Positions 17,307 to 21,556 of a stretch of 21,556 nucleotides of DNA are shown here, piece by piece. The stretch covers positions 1 to 21,556 of the forward strand of contig JAEUWP010000391.1 of assembly GCA_018524725.1 (NCBI GenBank), read 5' to 3'. Position 1 is the stretch's first letter. Every line of letters begins with the position of its first letter. Source of the DNA: Podaxis mareebaensis (taxonomy: Eukaryota; Basidiomycota; Agaricomycetes; Agaricales; Agaricaceae). The notes under the pieces were generated by a model, which was not told where the DNA came from, did no database searches, and was given only the letters and a program-made list of their open reading frames with translations. The translations under genes and the position numbers were made by a program.

Positions 17307-18873
17307 CTAAGTATTCCTAGATTGCACTAGTTCAGACTGAAGGCGGGCAATACACATATCTCTCTTGGCAATTTCCCATTGAGCTCTCTCTAGATCTTCT
17401 TTGCATTTCTGCACTTGAAGACTAAGCTGGATGGCATCAAGCCAGCGAGCACTCAGGAGACTAGTGTACATTACATTAAATGTATTCTGGATGTCAGTCA
17501 CTTGTGCCTTAGCCTCCTGGCGCATCTGCAGTGAGGCATAGCTGAAAAATCCCATGTTTGCATTCATGTGCTGCCCTGAGAGGTATAACCAACACCCTGT
17601 CTCAGCAGAAAGCCGCTCACACTGAAAAAGCAAGTTAGCAAATCTGATTACTATATCATTAAGTATTACTTACCCAAATCATAAGGTCTTGCATGACACG
17701 GTTGAACCACCAGGTGGAGGCGGAGGCATCTGTGATGGCTGTAGGTAATGCCTTTTGTCGGGCAATGCCTAGTCATGTTGTGTCAGATGGCAGCAGTTAT
17801 TCTATTAAACACAACATACTGAATTTAGTATTACTGCACTTTACACCTTCAACCAGGCCATAGATAGGCTTCTTGACTGTAGCACATGGAGATTTTGAGG
17901 AAGTTGGTGTCCTGGGGTTATTTTCCAGGGTGCCTTCCTCACTTTCATCCATCTCGGCGAAAGCAGCAGGCATAGAAGGTAAAGCTAAAATCATAAAATA
18001 TCAATATAGGAGAAAATTGAAAGAGAGATGACACGAACTTGTGAAGCCCATCATCTGTGAAGTGACAGAGTCGAGCACTTGGAGTCTTGGGTCAATGGCA
18101 AGTGCTGAAGGCTTAACATGTGAACTTTTAGTAGCATGAGATGCGTTTCAGGAGATACTCACCATATCAGCTGCTCTTGGAGGCATATGAGGTGCGGAGT
18201 CAACAGCGGATCGTGTACTTGAGGCCGGAGGACCAGCCATGGTCAGAGAAGGTTGTGTAGGCATTGCAGGATGACCAGCTGTGGTTGGAGAAGGTTGTGT
18301 AGGCATTGTAGGAGGACCAGCTGTGGTCGGAGAAGGTTCCATAGGCGGTGCAGGAGGATCAGCCATAGTCGGAGAAGGTTGTGTAGGCAATGCAGGGGGA
18401 CCAGCCATGGTCAAAGGAGGTTGCATAGACAATGTGGGGGGACCAGCCATGGTCGAAGGAGGTTGTGTAGGCAATATGGGAGGACCAGCTGTGGTCGAAG
18501 AAACTGCAGCCATATTGAATGACAACTGGATCATGAGATGTGAGTAATTGGAAAGGATTAAGGGGATGGAGCTCACTGGTTGAGGCGTGTTCACAAGAGA
18601 ATCTTGTAGCTGGGCTATATTATAGTGACTCTTTAAGTCTTTCATGTGCATAGAATGAAGAGGAAATGGACAAACCTGCATCAGCACTTTGGTTTTTCTG
18701 TTTTGATAGCTGAAATAGAAATTAGTCGAGGCAGTGGAGAGAGAGCTCAGGAAACACTTATGTACATATTTGCGCCCAGCTGAAGTATGGGGGCATTGCA
18801 AACACAGTGGGGAACTGGGGCATCTCCGGCAGCGACAAGGTGCATGAGAGCCACAAGGAGTCGACTTTGCCAT
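17307..18873 (-). pseudogene. Multi-exon gene of unknown family with Cys cluster and 14-aa Pro-rich repeats
   Basis: Predicted exons in order: 18766-18873 (ATG, then a cysteine cluster CGSHAPCRCRRCPSSPLCLQC-like region); 18676-18709; a short exon near 18585-18610; 18163-18503 (Pro/Thr repeats, ending at a GTGAGT donor); 18039 to about 18115 (SALAIDPRLQVLDSVTSQMM); 17847-17984 (acidic, TPTSSKSP); 17674 to about 17790 (ALPTAITDASASTWWFNRVM); 17307-17621 (CERLSAETGCWLYLSGQH, then a coiled coil, TAG stop). The intron at 17622-17673 has clear GTAAGT, CTAAC and CAG signals. TGA at 17773 fits a lost CGA, and a TAA lies just upstream in the same exon, so the gene is probably dead or my exon border is wrong. 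The family is not recognised; it may belong to the transposon-associated gene groups of mushrooms. A protein-like stretch at 18930-19010 could be an earlier exon. Confidence 0.45.
18231..18510 (-). repeat. 42-bp minisatellite encoding 14-aa repeats
   Basis: The anchor GACCAGC (GATCAGC once) falls at 18231, 18273, 18315, 18357, 18399, 18441 and 18483, a strict 42-base period. On the minus strand each unit encodes a variant of TMAGPPALPTQPSP. Keeping exact multiples of three suggests that the array expanded within a coding exon. Confidence 0.9.
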
Positions 18874-19225
18874 AGCAAAATGGGGGAGAACCGAACTTAG
18901 GTGAGAAATTTGAGTTAGCACCTTTATATAACATCAATACACCAATTATCGGATGCAATCTCTGGATCTGGGTCTGATATATCAGGTCAAGGACATTCAG
19001 CTTGAACTGTTTGGCCGTGCCTCCCTGTAACAAATGAACCATGCCATGCACACACTATGAACAAATAGTTTGAGCTAGGGGTTTGGCTAATATTGACTAG
19101 TGCCCTGAAAAAAAAGTAGAGCGCTGTATAATCAAAAAAAAAAAAACCACACAATTCGGCAGTGATGCATCAGAGCCAGGTCGAACTACCTCTGAAAAAC
19201 CTTCAAGGAAACTTGCTCTAAGGTC
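18874..19225. promoter_or_regulatory. Divergent intergenic region between two gene starts
   Basis: The two flanking ATG codons face away from each other about 350 bases apart. A TATATAA box for the minus gene lies at about 18924-18931, some 50 bases above its ATG. TATAAT and an A-run (about 19135-19146) lie about 80-100 bases above the plus ATG. A shared promoter is inferred. Part of this region also has a minus-strand protein-like frame, so an additional exon is not excluded. Confidence 0.4.
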
Positions 19226-21556
19226 ATGGCCTCACTCTTGGAACTCGAGAAAATCGAAGTTGACACCCCTCCATCTTCACCAGTCTTGTTCGCCAATGAC
19301 TCGTTCGACGTGCACGACATCCAAGAAGTTGTCAGCCCTATCAAAAGAGTGAGGTCAAGTGGTAGTGTCAGACAATCAAAAAGGCAGAGGAAGGAAACCA
19401 TACCAAGTTCCAAACAGGTGCCGGATGAAGTTGTGCAGCCATCTTACAGCTCTGATGACAAGCTGGACCCAGCCAATGAAGCACTTGTGGATGGGTATAC
19501 CAGATATGTTGCAGCAGTCACGGAACAGCTGGCTGGCTTTTACCCTCTTTTGAATGAACTGTATGTGGTACAAGGCTGGGACAACAAGTTCAATTGCGTT
19601 AAGGTAAGTTTAGATCTTTGTTCAGTAGTATGTTAAACTCACCCGATTTTAGAACACCTGGTATCACTTGCAGCGTGTTGTCACCAGGAGTGATGTCCAT
19701 GTCACCTGTGTTTGTCCCCGAGGTCACAGTGCTTCACAAATGCCTTGTGTCCATGAACAATATATCCAAGATTTCTATGAACGGATCATTGCACAAAACC
19801 ATCTAATAAACCAAGACCGTACGTCACCTAGACATGGGCTGAGCTCTTAGTGACCATGGGCTATGTTTCACAGAGAAAACTGTCATTTTATTTGCCTGTC
19901 AATGAGGAGAGCATGGTTCACACCTGAATTGGTTTTCAGTGGCTGGTTGGCAACTTGGTAGTCATGTCGTCATCTTATTTGATGGTGATGACACGGGAAT
20001 GGGATTGTGGATGTGTGTGAAGGATCACGAATCGATGTGTCAGCATGTCTTGCTTGCCCAGGATGAGCTGCAAAGCATGCTAGAAGCAGATGGGAGCCAC
20101 ATTGAGGAATGGCATGAATCGAATGTTGATCAAAGTGCATGTAGGCTTGCTTTATCTTGAGCTATACTGAAAGTATTAGCAGCAGGTGGTGAACTGAAGA
20201 ATATTGACACCTTGGTATCTTACCACACTATCATGCCCCCACTGTGGTGCTCACTACCCGGTGATCCTGAACTCTACAAACATCCTTGCCCAATGGAGGG
20301 GGATCCTGGAACCATCAGGTTAGAAGATCACTCACGATGCACATGCAGTACAAAGTATGATCCAACTCTACCAACAACCTGTGCACCGTGCATAATATAT
20401 GGCTTATCCAGGGCAGTGAATGCCGAGATTGAACTCCAGCACTGCCCAAACTGCGATCCTTGACGACGACAGTTCATTGGACCTGATGCACGAGAACATG
20501 GGTTTTTTAATTGGAGCAATCATGTTTTGTTCACTCATGACTTGTTGGATGAATATACAAGCACGTACTCCACATCAGAGACACCATTTGTGGCTTGGGT
20601 ATCAGTTATCAGTGGCCAATACGAAACATATAGGTCATGTCATCCATTCATATCCGTGGGCTTGTTTCGTTCTGCATGGTTCACGTTCGTCCAGCTGCAG
20701 GAATTCAACAATGATATGACATGTGCAATCTGCGGGCCCTATCCAGATGATGTTATCTGGGATGGCGTAACCATGGCCTTCAGCAAGAAAAAGGTCTTAC
20801 CTTCCCTTCAGCTGCTGACAACCACGTCCACCAACTCTCCCATCCGTAGTAACATCTGCTATCACCCTGCCCAGCAATTGATCTTGGATCGTGAAACCCA
20901 CTGACTCGTCCTGAAAGCATTAACCAGTCGTAGACAAATGGGAAAGCAGTCTGAAAATGCAGAGTCCACCATGGAAGAGGTCAAGTATGACGTCACAACG
21001 CAAGAATGCAATCACGTCAAGGTAGTGAAACTGGCCAAAGAAAAGCTGAAGCAGATCAATGTAGGGCTGGGTACAGTGTTCACTCAAAAACTCAGATCGG
21101 AGAGTGGGACAGCCATCCCAGCACCCACCTACTTTGAGCTCTTCTGACAAGTGAGTTTTCAGCAGATTTACATACCTGAGTCTAAACAGCTGGATAGATA
21201 TCCTCTGATGACACTGTATTGTGCCTTGGGACAAGCGACAACTTTGTCATCCTGGATGAGTTTTTACTCGACCCCACACCATTCAATGCATCCCGCCTCA
21301 TCTCGATTCTGGTTCTTTATCAGGTTCTAAAAGTTGAGCAGTCGAAAGAGGGAACGTATCCATGGCCAATCCTACAATTGGCGAGATGGATCCATGATTG
21401 TGCGCATGATGTTCTAAAGTATCTTGTTGATCATGGTGCAAAGCTGAGAGAGGATTCAGAGAGGATGGGAGCAAAAGACGACTGGCACCAGGTGGGTGTG
21501 AAAGCGTGTTGGCCACATGTCATCACTAAGACCGAGGAGACCAGCACTTTTTACAG
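19226..21556 (+). pseudogene. HMGXB3/KDZ-like transposon-associated gene, decayed and cut by the window end
   Basis: Exon 1 is 19226-19603 (ATG, basic nuclear-type stretch). Intron 19604-19673 is GTAAGT to GCAG. Exon 2 is 19674-19818 and contains CVCPRGHSASQMPCVH, a CxCx10CxH SWIM-type zinc finger. Intron 19819-19873 is GTACGT to ACAG. Exon 3 runs on, with a CTC, CAPC and CPNC cysteine cluster, then FIGPDAREHGFFNWSNHVLF, THDLLDEYTSTY, SETPFVAWVSVI, ICGPYPDDVIWDGVTMAFS, which match the HMGXB3-like/KDZ-associated families abundant in mushroom genomes. Five in-frame TGA codons (19903, 20158, 20461, 20902, 21145) fit CGA arginine. Near 21224 the frame shifts by one base: RYPLMTLYCAL before, then SDNFVILDEFLLDPTPFN in another frame to the window end. 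The catalytic-like core expected further downstream is outside the window. The family call is from motif memory. Confidence 0.6.

Noticed and set aside
18253..18547. Two plus-strand ORFs of 88-89 codons rich in Arg/Cys or Gly/Val
   Set aside because: They are the off-strand reading of the 42-bp minisatellite. The minus-strand reading lies in a spliced exon with good donor and acceptor signals.

Overview
The window looks like nuclear DNA of a filamentous basidiomycete, probably an Agaricomycete. The evidence is a chromodomain-bearing Ty3/gypsy retrotransposon, predicted introns of about 50-60 bp with GTRNGT donors and YAG acceptors, and a right-hand gene resembling the large HMGXB3/KDZ-like family typical of mushroom genomes. 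The species assignment is inference. Nothing prokaryotic (operons, ribosome binding sites, CRISPR) is present.

Layout. (1) 1-745 is a satellite-like array of 71-bp monomers. (2) 1265-1514 is a broken exon resembling the CTD-interacting domain of Pcf11. It is split by (3) a complete 10,259-bp LTR retrotransposon on the minus strand (1515-11773), with 1,369-bp LTRs, TGTTA/TAACA ends and a 5-bp target duplication GCTGG. In transcription order the element carries gag, a -1 frame pol (protease, reverse transcriptase, RNase H, integrase, chromodomain), and an extra third ORF that starts 9 bases after the pol stop, runs through the polypurine tract and ends inside the U3 of the 3' LTR. (4) 12288-15204 holds two minus-strand ORFs of unknown family. 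(5) 15205-17300 has no convincing gene but several minisatellites and tandem duplications. (6) 17307-18873 (minus) and 19226-21556+ (plus) are a divergent pair of multi-exon, decayed genes. The plus one is an HMGXB3/KDZ-like gene cut off by the window end.

Two themes tie the window together. First, CpG decay. By hand count the two LTRs differ at about 39 sites, all transitions, about 37 of them at CpG-derived positions. The in-frame stops that break gag, pol, ORF3 and the right-hand gene are all TGA, at places where a CGA arginine codon fits; CpG transitions can only create a stop by CGA to TGA. This points to cytosine methylation and deamination (or a RIP-like process) rather than recoding. 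Second, the element's replication signals. A 13-base segment at the inferred transcript 5' end, 29 bases below a TATA-like box, is perfectly complementary to the 13 bases beginning 2 bases after the 5' LTR. This is the arrangement expected for Tf1-like self-priming, and I see no tRNA-type primer site.

The most novel-looking biology is the LTR-embedded third ORF (about 780 codons, the last 274 encoded by U3, with a tandem PPPY PPPY motif) combined with the self-priming geometry. The element as sequenced is inactive.
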